Shown piece by piece: positions 8,863 through 17,120 of a stretch of 59,838 nt of DNA. The notes beneath the pieces are model-generated. The model was not told where the DNA came from, did not search any database, and saw only the letters and a list, made by a program, of their open reading frames with translations. Source of the stretch: an uncultured Ruminococcus sp. (GTDB lineage: Bacteria; Bacillota; Clostridia; Oscillospirales; Ruminococcaceae). A program made the translations under genes and the position numbers. The DNA is taken from the NCBI GenBank assembly GCA_947178195.1, contig CAMWXM010000001.1, positions 1 through 59,838 on the forward strand, in the 5' to 3' direction. The first letter of the stretch is position 1. Every line of letters begins with the position of its first letter.

Positions 8863-9519
8863 TTATTTTAAAATTTTGCCAACAGCGTCGGGAAGCTGAG
8901 ATATATCCGATATTAAAATATCAGCCTTATCCAATTCATGCTCTCTGCAATAGCCGTATGTACAGCCTACAGATCTTAAACTGTGCTTCCATGCCGTTTC
9001 AAGGTCGAAATACCTGTCCCCCACAATAATATATTCGCCGCCGTATTTTTTTCTTATAAATTCAAAAATTTCCGGCTTCGGGATATAGTCAAAATCTTCA
9101 GAGCAGAAATAATCGCTGTAAAATCTGTCAAGGTCGTGAGCCTTTCTGTGAAGCTCCATATAACGATGAAGGCAGTTGCTTAAAAATATCAGCCTGTGTC
9201 CGCTGTCCGATAGCCTCTGTAAAGAATTTTCAGCCCCTGAATATAATACTGCTTTGCCGTTTTTGGTCATAAGCTCCATTTGGTCGGACACCATTTCCGT
9301 GACCTTTTTCTTCTCACTTTCATCAAGCTGCGGCGCAAACGCATCCCACATTGCTTTCGGCGAATACCCGAGATAGCTTATAATTTCTTCATCGGAATAT
9401 TCTCTGTATTCCATAAGCTTATTATCCGTCAGATATTTATAACCGATACGAAAAGCGGGAACATAAATTTTTGCGCAATCATGGATAGTGCCGTCAAAAT
9501 CGAGAATAATATTCGCCAT
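8863..9519 (-). CDS. HAD-family hydrolase, possible flavin-pathway phosphatase
   Basis: The 218-residue HAD phosphatase-like protein has motif I DFDGTIHD near the N-terminus, motif II in LIFLSNC, a lysine in the YIPKPEIF segment and motif III in IIVGDRYFDLE. A helical cap fills residues 20-90, as in phosphoglycolate-phosphatase-like enzymes. Its first base overlaps the last base of ribH, directly inside the riboflavin gene run. One tempting role is dephosphorylation of the pyrimidine phosphate intermediate between RibD and RibH, a step done by HAD enzymes in other bacteria. That is inference from position only; a general housekeeping phosphatase is equally possible. Confidence 0.82.
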   Translation of the reverse strand: MANIILDFDGTIHDCAKIYVPAFRIGYKYLTDNKLMEYREYSDEEIISYLGYSPKAMWDAFAPQLDESEKKKVTEMVSDQMELMTKNGKAVLYSGAENSLQRLSDSGHRLIFLSNCLHRYMELHRKAHDLDRFYSDYFCSEDFDYIPKPEIFEFIRKKYGGEYIIVGDRYFDLETAWKHSLRSVGCTYGYCREHELDKADILISDISQLPDAVGKILK

Positions 9520-9986
9520 TATTTTTCGATCTCCCTGATGAGATTTACCATTTCTATTGCTCCCAGTGCGCAGTCATAACCCTTGTTTCCTGCTTTTGTG
9601 CCTGCTCTTTCAATAGCCTGTTCGATATTTTCGGTAGTAAGCACTCCGAACATCACAGGAATATCTGCATTTAATGAAACGTTCGCAATACCTTTTGAAA
9701 CCTCACTGCAAACATAGTCATAATGGGAGGTCGAACCTCTTATGACAGCTCCTACGCATATTACAGCGTCATATTTTCCGCTTGCCGCCATTTTTTTTGC
9801 AATAAAAGGTATTTCAAATGCTCCCGGTACCCATGCCACATCAATATTATTTTCGTCTACGCCATGTCTTTTAAGTCCGTCCAGAGCGCCACCAACAAGC
9901 TTCGAGGTAATAAATTCGTTAAATCTTGCTGCAACAATGCCGATTTTTATATTTTCCGATACAACATTTCCTTCAAATACTTTCAT
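9519..9986 (-). CDS. ribH: 6,7-dimethyl-8-ribityllumazine synthase (riboflavin synthase beta chain)
   Basis: RibH condenses the pyrimidine ribitylamine with dihydroxybutanone phosphate to give lumazine. The 155-residue protein shows the expected motifs: IVAARFNEFI, VPGAFEIP, GAVIRGSTSHYDYV with the catalytic His, and GVLTTENIEQA. The ATG at 9984-9986 was chosen over an in-frame ATG at 10007 because GGAG sits 9 bases upstream and homologues begin near MKVFEGN. The start lies 4 bases after the stop of ribBA. Confidence 0.96.
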   Translation of the reverse strand: MKVFEGNVVSENIKIGIVAARFNEFITSKLVGGALDGLKRHGVDENNIDVAWVPGAFEIPFIAKKMAASGKYDAVICVGAVIRGSTSHYDYVCSEVSKGIANVSLNADIPVMFGVLTTENIEQAIERAGTKAGNKGYDCALGAIEMVNLIREIEK

Positions 9987-9990
9987 TTTT

Positions 9991-11202
9991 TCATTCTCCT
10001 TTATCATAATTTAAAATATGACCCATTTTATGCTGTTTTGTTTTCAGATAAAATTCGTCGTAAGCCGTAGCCTCCATCTGGATAGGCACACGCTCCTTTA
10101 TTTCCAGTCCGAAGTCGGACAAGCCTTCTATTTTAAGAGGATTGTTTGTAAGCAGCCGCAGGGACTTTACTCCCAGATCACGAAGTATCTGCGCTCCTAT
10201 ATAATATTCTCTCATATCCTCACCGAAACCTAAAGCAAGATTGGCTTCAACGGTATCCATTCCCCTATCCTGCAATTCATAGGCTTTAAGCTTGTTTACA
10301 AGTCCTATTCCCCTGCCCTCCTGACGAAGGTAAAGCAGGATACCCCTGCCCTCTTTTTCTATCTGGGTCATAGCCGAAGCAAGCTGCTGACCGCAATCAC
10401 ATTTCATTGAGCCAAAGGCATCTCCCGTCAGGCATTCGGAATGGACACGACACAAAACATCCTCACCGTCTCCGATGTCACCCTTTACCAATGCAACATG
10501 ATGCTCACCGTTTAAAAGATTCACATACGCCTTTGCCATAAATTTGCCGTATTTTGTTGGCATTTTGGTAACGGCAACACATTCGACCAGTTCATCATGT
10601 ACCTTTCTGTAATTCTGAAGGGCTTTTATGGTAATAAATTTCAAATTGTACTTTTCAGCCATTTTCATAAGCTCCGGAGTTCTCATCATAGTTCCGTCAT
10701 CGCTCATTATTTCACAGCATAATCCGCAGGTTTTAAGTCCTGCCAGTCTTAAAAGGTCTACGGTAGCTTCCGTATGACCATTTCTTTCCAGAACACCGTT
10801 TTTCTTTGCCAGCAGCGGGAACATGTGTCCGGGTCGTCTGAAATCTTCTGGCTTAACGTTATCCGACACGCATTTCATGGCTGTAATCGAACGCTCTGCC
10901 GCAGATATTCCCGTTGTAGTTTCAACATGGTCAATAGAAACGGTAAAGGCGGTTTCATGATTGTCTGTATTATCGTCTACCATCTGGGGCAGACGCAGCT
11001 TTTTTATATATTCATAGCTCATGGGCATGCAAATAAGTCCCTTTGCGTGAACAGCCATAAAATTCACATTTTCAGTAGTTGCAAATTCTGCGGCACAGAT
11101 AAGATCCCCTTCATTTTCACGGTCCTCGTCGTCTGTAACCATAATAAGCTTTCCCTGTCTTAAATCCTCAAGAGCTTCTTCAATGGTATTAAATTTATTC
11201 AT
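9991..11202 (-). CDS. ribBA: Bifunctional DHBP synthase / GTP cyclohydrolase II
   Basis: RibBA supplies both precursors of riboflavin. The N-terminal half makes 3,4-dihydroxy-2-butanone 4-phosphate from ribulose 5-phosphate, and the C-terminal half opens GTP. DHBP synthase is marked by the acidic loop DDEDRENEGDL (24-34) and by FRRPGHMFPL. GTP cyclohydrolase II is marked by the zinc cysteines in HSECLTGDAFGSMKCDCG (Cys257, 268, 270) and by RQEGRGIGLVNK. The start at 11202 has AGGAG 7 bases upstream; 403 residues is the family length. Both domains look intact. Confidence 0.97.
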   Translation of the reverse strand: MNKFNTIEEALEDLRQGKLIMVTDDEDRENEGDLICAAEFATTENVNFMAVHAKGLICMPMSYEYIKKLRLPQMVDDNTDNHETAFTVSIDHVETTTGISAAERSITAMKCVSDNVKPEDFRRPGHMFPLLAKKNGVLERNGHTEATVDLLRLAGLKTCGLCCEIMSDDGTMMRTPELMKMAEKYNLKFITIKALQNYRKVHDELVECVAVTKMPTKYGKFMAKAYVNLLNGEHHVALVKGDIGDGEDVLCRVHSECLTGDAFGSMKCDCGQQLASAMTQIEKEGRGILLYLRQEGRGIGLVNKLKAYELQDRGMDTVEANLALGFGEDMREYYIGAQILRDLGVKSLRLLTNNPLKIEGLSDFGLEIKERVPIQMEATAYDEFYLKTKQHKMGHILNYDKGE

Positions 11203-11232
11203 ATGCGTTCTCCTATATAACAATATTATTCG

Positions 11233-11733
11233 CTAGCCATTTTTTACCATAATATTTCTTTTATTACAATACTGTATAAAGAATTTTTCAATTTTACCTA
11301 TTTCCAATGGTCCGGATAAAGGCAATTTATATTTTTTATGTTTTCCGTACTTAAGTATAAGCATGTAATAAACAGGATCATTTCCGCTGCTGTCAACTTC
11401 TCTGAAATTTATTTCTATTATATCGCCAGAGCAGATTTTAATAGTTTTTTTACCGTATTTTCTCAGTAGAAGCCTCTCATCTGATACTTCAATAAAAACC
11501 TTGCACTGAAAAAAGTAATCGATCAAAAATAAAATAAATACAAAAGCAAAAACAGCAATTTCCAAAATCATAAACCAACCTACAAATTTAATTTCATCTG
11601 ACTTAATTACAGTTATTATAAGAAATATTATTAAAACAATCAACGCAACTATTGCCTTATCCTTAATACCTCTTTTTTTATTATTATTGATCGTCATAGT
11701 ATCATCATCTGTAATAATTACATCAACATCCAT
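11233..11733 (-). CDS. Small membrane protein with PH-like C-terminal domain, unknown function
   Basis: I do not recognise a named family for this 166-residue protein. After a polar N-terminus (an Asp-rich stretch, then KKRGIKDKA) come two hydrophobic helices, about 28-45 and 52-72. A mostly beta domain follows (FIEVSDERLLLRKYGKKTIKI and on) that resembles the small PH-like domains fused to membrane helices in Firmicutes. The start has GGGAG upstream. It lies between ribE and ribBA with 30-34 base gaps, so it is cotranscribed with riboflavin genes, but nothing in it looks like a riboflavin enzyme or an ECF-type RibU transporter. The larger protein at 36055-37089 has a similar helix-plus-PH build. 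Confidence 0.6.
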   Translation of the reverse strand: MDVDVIITDDDTMTINNNKKRGIKDKAIVALIVLIIFLIITVIKSDEIKFVGWFMILEIAVFAFVFILFLIDYFFQCKVFIEVSDERLLLRKYGKKTIKICSGDIIEINFREVDSSGNDPVYYMLILKYGKHKKYKLPLSGPLEIGKIEKFFIQYCNKRNIMVKNG

Positions 11734-11767
11734 AGCTAAAGTCTCCCAGATATTCTAAATAGATATA

Positions 11768-12415
11768 CTAAATAAATCCATTTGCAGAAAGAAAATCCTT
11801 TGTTATTTTGCTTTTATCATTATTTTTATTTATTCCCAGAAGCTTTTCAACATATTTTCCAATCATATCGTTTTCAAGATTCACCTTATCCCCCACAGCC
11901 TTTTCCGAAAGTATAGTTTCCTTTGCCGTATGAGGAATTATTGAAACGCTGAAGCTATGGTCGGTAATACTTGCAACGGTAAGGCTTATTCCGTCAATAG
12001 CGACAGAGCCTTTTTCTATGATATATTTTAAAATTTCATCGTCTGCTTTTATGGTATACCAGATAGCGTTATCGTCCTTTTTAATATCTGTAATAATACC
12101 TGTTCCGTCCACATGTCCTGCAACAATATGACCTCCGAATCGTCCGTTTGCAGCCATTGCTCTTTCAAGGTTTACATGGTTTCCGGAGGTAAGTTCAGAA
12201 AGAGAGCTTCTTGAAAAGGTTTCGTTCATTACATCTGCAGTAAAGGTATCTCCCGAAATATCCGAAGCTGTAAGGCATACGCCGTTTACCGCTACACTGT
12301 CACCAAGACTTAAATCGGAAAAAATTTTTTTTGCGTTTACAACAATTCTGGCTTCACGTGGAGTATGACTTACAGAAACTATCGTTCCGATCTCCTCGAT
12401 TATTCCCGTAAACAT
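11768..12415 (-). CDS. ribE: Riboflavin synthase alpha subunit
   Basis: The enzyme dismutates two lumazines into riboflavin and the pyrimidine precursor. It has two lumazine-binding repeats: the first opens MFTGIIEEIG, with NGVCLTA and FTADVMNETF; the second has AGHVDGTG, DGISLTV and FSVSIIPHTAKET. The 215-residue length is normal. The ATG abuts the ribD stop and uses a GGGAGG inside the end of ribD, which suggests coupling. It is called ribC in Bacillus naming. Confidence 0.96.
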   Translation of the reverse strand: MFTGIIEEIGTIVSVSHTPREARIVVNAKKIFSDLSLGDSVAVNGVCLTASDISGDTFTADVMNETFSRSSLSELTSGNHVNLERAMAANGRFGGHIVAGHVDGTGIITDIKKDDNAIWYTIKADDEILKYIIEKGSVAIDGISLTVASITDHSFSVSIIPHTAKETILSEKAVGDKVNLENDMIGKYVEKLLGINKNNDKSKITKDFLSANGFI

Positions 12416-13504
12416 TTACAGAACCTCCCATTCCAGAAGAACGTCGTCATCAAAACGAGTTATCTTGGGATTACTTAATTTTACGGCGTTATCAGGCGAG
12501 TTAAAGCCCATTCCGCAAACAGGCGACGAAGCTGTTCCGCCTCCCAGTATCTTCGGTGAAATGTAAGCCTGTATACGATTTACGATACCCTTTTCCAGCG
12601 CACTGAAATTAAGTTCGCTTCCGCCCTCTAAAAGAATGCTGTCAATATTTTTTTCGCCAAGCTTTTTCATAAGCTCCTTTAAATTAACATGCCCTTGGTC
12701 GGAGGAGGTACATATTACCTCCACGCCCATTCTCTCAAAAAATTTTGGTTTTTTCACACCGGATTTTTCGGTACACGCCATTATGGTGGGAATTTTTCTT
12801 GCCGACTGTATTATTCCGCAGTTCAGCGGTATCCTGAGCGAGCTGTCGCATATTATACGATAAGGATTTCTACCGTTTTCAAGACGGCAGGTAAGTCTAG
12901 GGTCGTCCTCTAAAACCGTGTTTATTCCCACCATAATACCCGAATATCTCAGACGGCTTTTTTGCACGTCCTTTCTTGAAAGCTCGTTTGATATCCATTT
13001 TGATTCGCCGGTATAAGAGGCAATTTTTCCATCGGCTGTCATAGCGTATTTCATTACTACATAAGGCGTACCGTGAGTAATATAATGGAAAAACGGCTTG
13101 TTTAATTTGTCACATTCTTCCTTTAAAACTCCGGTCACGACCTCTATTTCATGGCTGCGCAGTATCTCAATTCCCTTTCCTGCAACAAGGGGATTAGGGT
13201 CGTCCGAGCCGATATAGACCTTTTTTATACCGCTTTCTATAATAATGTCGGTACAGGGCGGAGTCTGTCCCTGATGACAGCAAGGTTCCAGAGTAACATA
13301 AAGCTCTGCTCCGGTCATATCCTCCTTACAGTTTTCAATTGCATTTCTTTCAGCGTGAGGTTCTCCATATTTATGATGATAATCCTTTGAGATAATTTTA
13401 TCATTTTTTACAATAACCGCTCCTACCATTGGATTAGGATTTACAAATCCCATACCCTTTTCAGCTTCTTCAACGGCAATTTTCATATATTCTTCTGCTG
13501 TCAA
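12416..13504 (-). CDS. ribD: Bifunctional pyrimidine deaminase / reductase RibD
   Basis: RibD deaminates and then reduces the pyrimidine product of GTP cyclohydrolase II. The N-terminal deaminase has the zinc site HAERNAIE and PCCHQGQTPPC; the C-terminal reductase begins near TPYVVMKYAMTADGKIA and includes LLEGGSELNFSAL. The start is uncertain. The ATG at 13513 lies directly against AGGAG with no spacing, whereas the in-frame TTG at 13504 (giving LTAEEYMKIAVEEAE) has 9 bases of spacing, so I prefer the TTG. It is the first gene after the FMN riboswitch and its terminator-like stem. Confidence 0.94.
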   Translation of the reverse strand: MTAEEYMKIAVEEAEKGMGFVNPNPMVGAVIVKNDKIISKDYHHKYGEPHAERNAIENCKEDMTGAELYVTLEPCCHQGQTPPCTDIIIESGIKKVYIGSDDPNPLVAGKGIEILRSHEIEVVTGVLKEECDKLNKPFFHYITHGTPYVVMKYAMTADGKIASYTGESKWISNELSRKDVQKSRLRYSGIMVGINTVLEDDPRLTCRLENGRNPYRIICDSSLRIPLNCGIIQSARKIPTIMACTEKSGVKKPKFFERMGVEVICTSSDQGHVNLKELMKKLGEKNIDSILLEGGSELNFSALEKGIVNRIQAYISPKILGGGTASSPVCGMGFNSPDNAVKLSNPKITRFDDDVLLEWEVL

Positions 13505-13527
13505 TTCTATCATCTCCTAACACAAAT

Positions 13528-13557
13528 AAAGCCCCGTTTTAAATAAAACGGGGCTTT
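13528..13557 (-). terminator. Terminator-like stem of the FMN riboswitch expression platform
   Basis: A perfect 14-base inverted repeat with a 2-base loop (arms AAAGCCCCGTTTTA and TAAAACGGGGCTTT) lies between the FMN aptamer and ribD. It is followed on the minus strand by a short ATTTGTG stretch and then the ribD ribosome binding site. Because its position is just after the aptamer, it is likely the switch that ends transcription when FMN is bound. The U-run is weak, so control of ribosome access is also possible. Confidence 0.8.
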
Positions 13558-13576
13558 AGATATATAACACAAATAA

Positions 13577-13697
13577 TGTTAAATGTTTTCTTTCATCCGG
13601 ACTTTAACCGTCGGTTACGGAATTTAGCCGTATCGTGCCAAAGGCTTGCAGACTTTTACTGCCGGTAGGGAATTATCACCCTGCCCCGAAAACGTTA
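13577..13697 (-). promoter_or_regulatory. FMN riboswitch (RFN element)
   Basis: Read on the minus strand, this stretch carries the conserved RFN blocks in order: GGGGCAGGGTG, AATTCCC, ACCGGCAGTA, AGTC, CCTTTGGCACGAT, ATTCCG, AACCGACGGTTAAAGTC and GGATGAAAG. The closing P1 stem pairs GAAAAC at one end with GTTTTC at the other. FMN binding to this aptamer normally turns off riboflavin synthesis genes. Here it stands directly upstream of ribD and of a run of closely spaced genes that continues to polA. Confidence 0.95.
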
Positions 13698-13718
13698 TTA
13701 TTAATTATTATTAATATT

Positions 13719-13747
13719 ATTGTATCACAGTAATGCTGATGTGTCAA
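13719..13747 (-). promoter_or_regulatory. Sigma-A promoter of the riboflavin operon
   Basis: On the minus strand TTGACA (13742-13747) is separated by 17 bases from TACAAT (13719-13724), which has an upstream TGA making an extended -10. Transcription would begin about 15-20 bases before the aptamer. The promoter lies in the short gap after the stop of the gene at 13756-14976. Confidence 0.8.
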
Positions 13748-13755
13748 TAGCAAAT

Positions 13756-14976
13756 TTATCTTTTTGCATTAGCAAGCATAAGCTTTATTCTGTTTTCCTG
13801 ATTTACCTTTGTAGCGCCCGGGTCGTAATCTATAGCGACAATATTCGCACCGGGATAAGCCTGCTTGATAATTCTCGACATACCCTTTGCAACAATATGG
13901 TTTGGCAGACAGCCAAAGGGTTGAGTACATATAATATTTTCCGTACCAGTCTCGGCAAGAGCCGCCATTTCAGCAGGAATAAGCCAACCCTCTCCCATAT
14001 TTACTCCCTGACTTATATATTTATCCGCCAGCTTTCTTATATGGTCAAAATCATGTGGCGGTTCAAATTCTCCGTGTTCGTTGATAGCCTTTATAAACTT
14101 TTTCTGGAAGCTGTGAAGCAGCTTATAACCGATACTGCTTACCATAGTACCCTTATTTTTAAACTGATAAAGCTTGCTGTCAGCAACAGTTCCTGCAAGG
14201 CAATACATAACAAATTCCATAAGGGCAGGCACTATCGGTTCACAACCCTCCGATAAAAGAAATTCCTCAAGATGATTATTTGCAAGGGGCGAATATTTTA
14301 CATATATTTCTCCCACAATGCCTACCCGTATTTTCTTTTCCTTTCTGCGTTTTATAGCCGCAAAGTCGTCCAGTATCATTTTGCAGTATTTATTTACTTT
14401 AAGAAATTCCCTTTTATCAAAAATCGGTATAAGCCTTTTCTGCCATTTTTCTCTGACCGCTTCAGTATCCCCTTCATTTATCTCATATGGCTTGCACTGA
14501 TTATACAGCGACATCAGAAGATCTCCGTAAAATACCGCTACCCCTACCTTTGCAAGCATAGGAAGGCTGAGGGACAATCCGTTCCCCTTTTCCAATCCGC
14601 TCAGATTCAGGGAAATAACAGGCACTTGGGGAAATTCCTTTCTGAGAGCCTTTCTTAAAAGATGGATATAATTTGAAGCACGGCAGCCGCCGCCTGTCTG
14701 GGTAAGCATAAGAGCCGTTTTATTTACGTCATATTTACCGCTTTTCAAAGCGTTTATAAACTGCCCAATAACAAGCAAAGCCGGATAACAGGTATCATTG
14801 TGGACGTTTTTCAGTCCCTCGTCCACCACCTCTCTGGTGGACGTCTGAAGCAGTTCTACATGATAACCATACTTTTCAAGTATGCCGATAATAATTTTAA
14901 AATGAACAGGAAGCATATCCGGCACAAGAATTTTATACTCCGATTTCATTTCGTCCTTAAACACAGGGTAATTCAT
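13756..14976 (-). CDS. Acyl-CoA dehydratase activase-related protein, C-terminal module
   Basis: The 406-residue protein matches the C-terminal part of very large (about 1400-residue) proteins that join two ASKHA ATPase domains to a DUF2229/HgdB-like region. Recognisable segments are VHNDTCYPALLVIGQ, the glycine and cysteine motif TQTGGGCRASNYI, and the C-terminal TQPFGCLPNHIVAKGM followed by YDPGATKVNQENR. The cysteines suggest Fe-S binding, as in the 2-hydroxyacyl-CoA dehydratase family. It has its own strong AAGGAGG site 8 bases before the ATG, so it is a separately translated gene rather than a frameshift product. The reaction is unknown; a role in activating a radical-type enzyme is inferred from the family. 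Confidence 0.8.
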   Translation of the reverse strand: MNYPVFKDEMKSEYKILVPDMLPVHFKIIIGILEKYGYHVELLQTSTREVVDEGLKNVHNDTCYPALLVIGQFINALKSGKYDVNKTALMLTQTGGGCRASNYIHLLRKALRKEFPQVPVISLNLSGLEKGNGLSLSLPMLAKVGVAVFYGDLLMSLYNQCKPYEINEGDTEAVREKWQKRLIPIFDKREFLKVNKYCKMILDDFAAIKRRKEKKIRVGIVGEIYVKYSPLANNHLEEFLLSEGCEPIVPALMEFVMYCLAGTVADSKLYQFKNKGTMVSSIGYKLLHSFQKKFIKAINEHGEFEPPHDFDHIRKLADKYISQGVNMGEGWLIPAEMAALAETGTENIICTQPFGCLPNHIVAKGMSRIIKQAYPGANIVAIDYDPGATKVNQENRIKLMLANAKR

Positions 14977-14990
14977 CTTTAAATGCCTCC

Positions 14991-16817
14991 TTATTTATCT
15001 TCCATTGCAGCCACAAGACTTCTGAGTCTTATTTTCGCCGCTCCCAGATTATTTATTTCATCAATTTTAAGCTGAGTATAAAGCTTTCCGTTAGATTCCA
15101 GTATTTCTCGTACCTCATCAGTAGTAATAGCGTCTATTCCACAGCCGAAGGATACAAGCTGAACAAGCTGCATATCCGGCTGAGTAGTAACATACTGAGC
15201 CGCACGGTAAAGCCTTGCATGATAGCTCCACTGATTGAGTACGTTCGGATGAGGATAATGCCCGTACTGGAAAACGGCGTCCTCAGAAACCACTGCCATA
15301 TCAAGACTTGTAATAAGCTTTTGTATGCCGTGATTTATTTCCTTATCCACATGATAGGGACGTCCTGAAAGAACGATTATTTTCTGATTATTTTCTCTTG
15401 CCCTTGAAATTATCTGATTTCCCTTATTGAAAATCTCATTTCTGTAATCGGCAAGACTTTTATAAGCCTTTTTCAGGGCGGATTTTACTTTTGATTTTGT
15501 TATTCCGTATTTTTTCAGCAAATCATACATTACTGAAAGAACATGCTTTTCACGGTTTAAATCTATATAGGGATATATAAAATTATCAGCAGTAAGCCTT
15601 GAATTATTTGCAATCAGAAGTTCGGGATAATAAGCGACAACAGGACAGTTGAAATGATTATCGCTTTCGCCCTCATCTATATTATAGCTCATGCATGGAT
15701 AGAATATAAAATCCACATATTTATTAAGCAGACTTTCGATATGACCGTGAGCAAGCTTTGCCGGATAGCATACCGTATCGGAAGGTATAGTATGCTGACC
15801 CAGATAATATATTTCCCTTGAGCTTTCATCTGAAATGACAACGTCCATTCCCACCTCGTTAAACAATGTTTTCCAGAACGGCAGAAGCTCGTAAAAATTC
15901 AGAGCCATAGGTATTCCCACTGTGGCAATGGGATTTTCAATGTGGGATTCTGCCATTTCAAGCAGGAGATTATATTTGAAATCATATATGCTTTCGTTAT
16001 CCTTGTCGATTTTTTTGCCTGCGCCTCTTTCACATCTGTTGCCGGAAATAAATTTTCCTCCGTCGGCAAAGGTAATGATATTAAGTCCGCATTTTGCGGT
16101 ACAGCCGCCACACTGAGCTGATTTTGAAGTATAATGAAAGTGTTCTAAATCTTCTTTTGAAATTATGGACGACTCTCCAGCTGATTTTTCTTTGGCATAA
16201 AGTGCAGCGCCAAATGCTCCCATAAGTCCCGATATAGCCGGTCTTATAACATCTCTTCCCATTTCCATTTCAAAGGCTCTCAGCACAGCGTCATTAAGGA
16301 ATGTTCCGCCCTGAACAACAATATTTTTTCCCAGCTCTTCGGGAGATTTTGCTCTTATTACCTTGTATACCGCATTTTTTATAATTGACGAGGAAAGTCC
16401 TGCGGAAATATCTTCAACAGAAGCTCCGTCCTTTTGTGCCTGTTTTACGCTGCTGTTCATAAATACCGTACAGCGTGAGCCCAGGTCTACAGGGTGCTCC
16501 GCCATAAGTCCCAACGCCGCAAAATCCGCTATGTCGTATCCCAGTGCAAGAGCAAAGGTCTGTATAAACGAGCCACAGCCGGAAGAGCATGCCTCGTTTA
16601 ACATAATAGAATCAATGCTGTGATTTTTTATTTTAAAGCATTTTATATCCTGCCCGCCTATATCTATAATAAAATCCACCTCGGGGCAGAAATATGACGC
16701 TGCTTTAAAATGCGCAACCGTTTCAACTATGCCGAAATCTATTGAAAGCCCAGCTTTTATCAGATCCTCGCCATAGCCTGTAACGGCAGCTCCGGCAATT
16801 GTTATATCAGGATTCAT
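14991..16817 (-). CDS. BadF/BcrA-type activase second domain plus DUF2229 region (N-terminus disrupted)
   Basis: From the first available ATG (MNPDITIAGAAVTGYGEDLI) the 608 residues hold most of a second ASKHA activase domain (DFIIDIGGQDIKCFKI, LNEACSSGCGSFIQTFA, VVQGGTFLNDAVLRAFE). Then come a Cys cluster (QCGGCTAKCG, NRCERG) and a DUF2229 region ending RLRSLVAAMEDK. The domain lacks its phosphate-1 loop when started here. That loop (AYLGIDAGSTTTK) is encoded in the same frame just upstream, at 16818-17120, after an in-frame TAA. This start has no good ribosome binding site. The gene is therefore either broken or expressed in an unusual way. It is followed by the 13756-14976 gene. Confidence 0.68.
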   Translation of the reverse strand: MNPDITIAGAAVTGYGEDLIKAGLSIDFGIVETVAHFKAASYFCPEVDFIIDIGGQDIKCFKIKNHSIDSIMLNEACSSGCGSFIQTFALALGYDIADFAALGLMAEHPVDLGSRCTVFMNSSVKQAQKDGASVEDISAGLSSSIIKNAVYKVIRAKSPEELGKNIVVQGGTFLNDAVLRAFEMEMGRDVIRPAISGLMGAFGAALYAKEKSAGESSIISKEDLEHFHYTSKSAQCGGCTAKCGLNIITFADGGKFISGNRCERGAGKKIDKDNESIYDFKYNLLLEMAESHIENPIATVGIPMALNFYELLPFWKTLFNEVGMDVVISDESSREIYYLGQHTIPSDTVCYPAKLAHGHIESLLNKYVDFIFYPCMSYNIDEGESDNHFNCPVVAYYPELLIANNSRLTADNFIYPYIDLNREKHVLSVMYDLLKKYGITKSKVKSALKKAYKSLADYRNEIFNKGNQIISRARENNQKIIVLSGRPYHVDKEINHGIQKLITSLDMAVVSEDAVFQYGHYPHPNVLNQWSYHARLYRAAQYVTTQPDMQLVQLVSFGCGIDAITTDEVREILESNGKLYTQLKIDEINNLGAAKIRLRSLVAAMEDK

Positions 16818-17120
16818 CTCGCTGTAAATATGCTTTAGCTTATCGGCTATCCTGTCAAGGGGCTGTCCCTTGTTAGACGAATAGTGATGGTATAATATAC
16901 GGCAGTCCTCAGTAATAAGAATAAGTTTTGTAGTAGTAGAGCCTGCGTCTATACCAAGATAAGCCTTTCCCTTGTATTTGTAAAGGTCAGCATATTTTAA
17001 ATCACATTTTTTATGTCTTACTATAAATTCCTCATATTCCTGCTTCGAGCTGAAAAGAGGCTTGCCGGTGACGATACCGCTGCCGTTTTCGGCATTTTCG
17101 ATTTTTTCTATTATCCGGGA
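16818..17120 (-). other. In-frame open stretch encoding the missing start of the second activase domain
   Basis: These 101 codons run without a stop from the TAA at 17121-17123 straight into the ATG at 16817, in the same frame as both flanking coding regions. They encode sequence expected in intact relatives: a linker (SRIIEKIENANEG, with variants), then KYKGKAYLGIDAGSTTTKLI with the ATP phosphate loop, then YHHYSSNKGQPLDRIADKL. The stretch contains no ATG, GTG, TTG or CTG codon, so it cannot be reached by ordinary initiation. This is the clearest sign that one ancestral reading frame has been cut by a single stop codon. Confidence 0.75.

Noticed and set aside
13720..14256. A 178-codon plus-strand open frame
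   Set aside because: It lies fully opposite the activase-related gene and the rib promoter, has no ribosome binding site, and its composition is that of a shadow frame.
14976..14991. Suspected frameshift between the two activase-related genes
   Set aside because: The downstream gene has its own AAGGAGG site 8 bases before its ATG and a different frame, so this is a true gene boundary.
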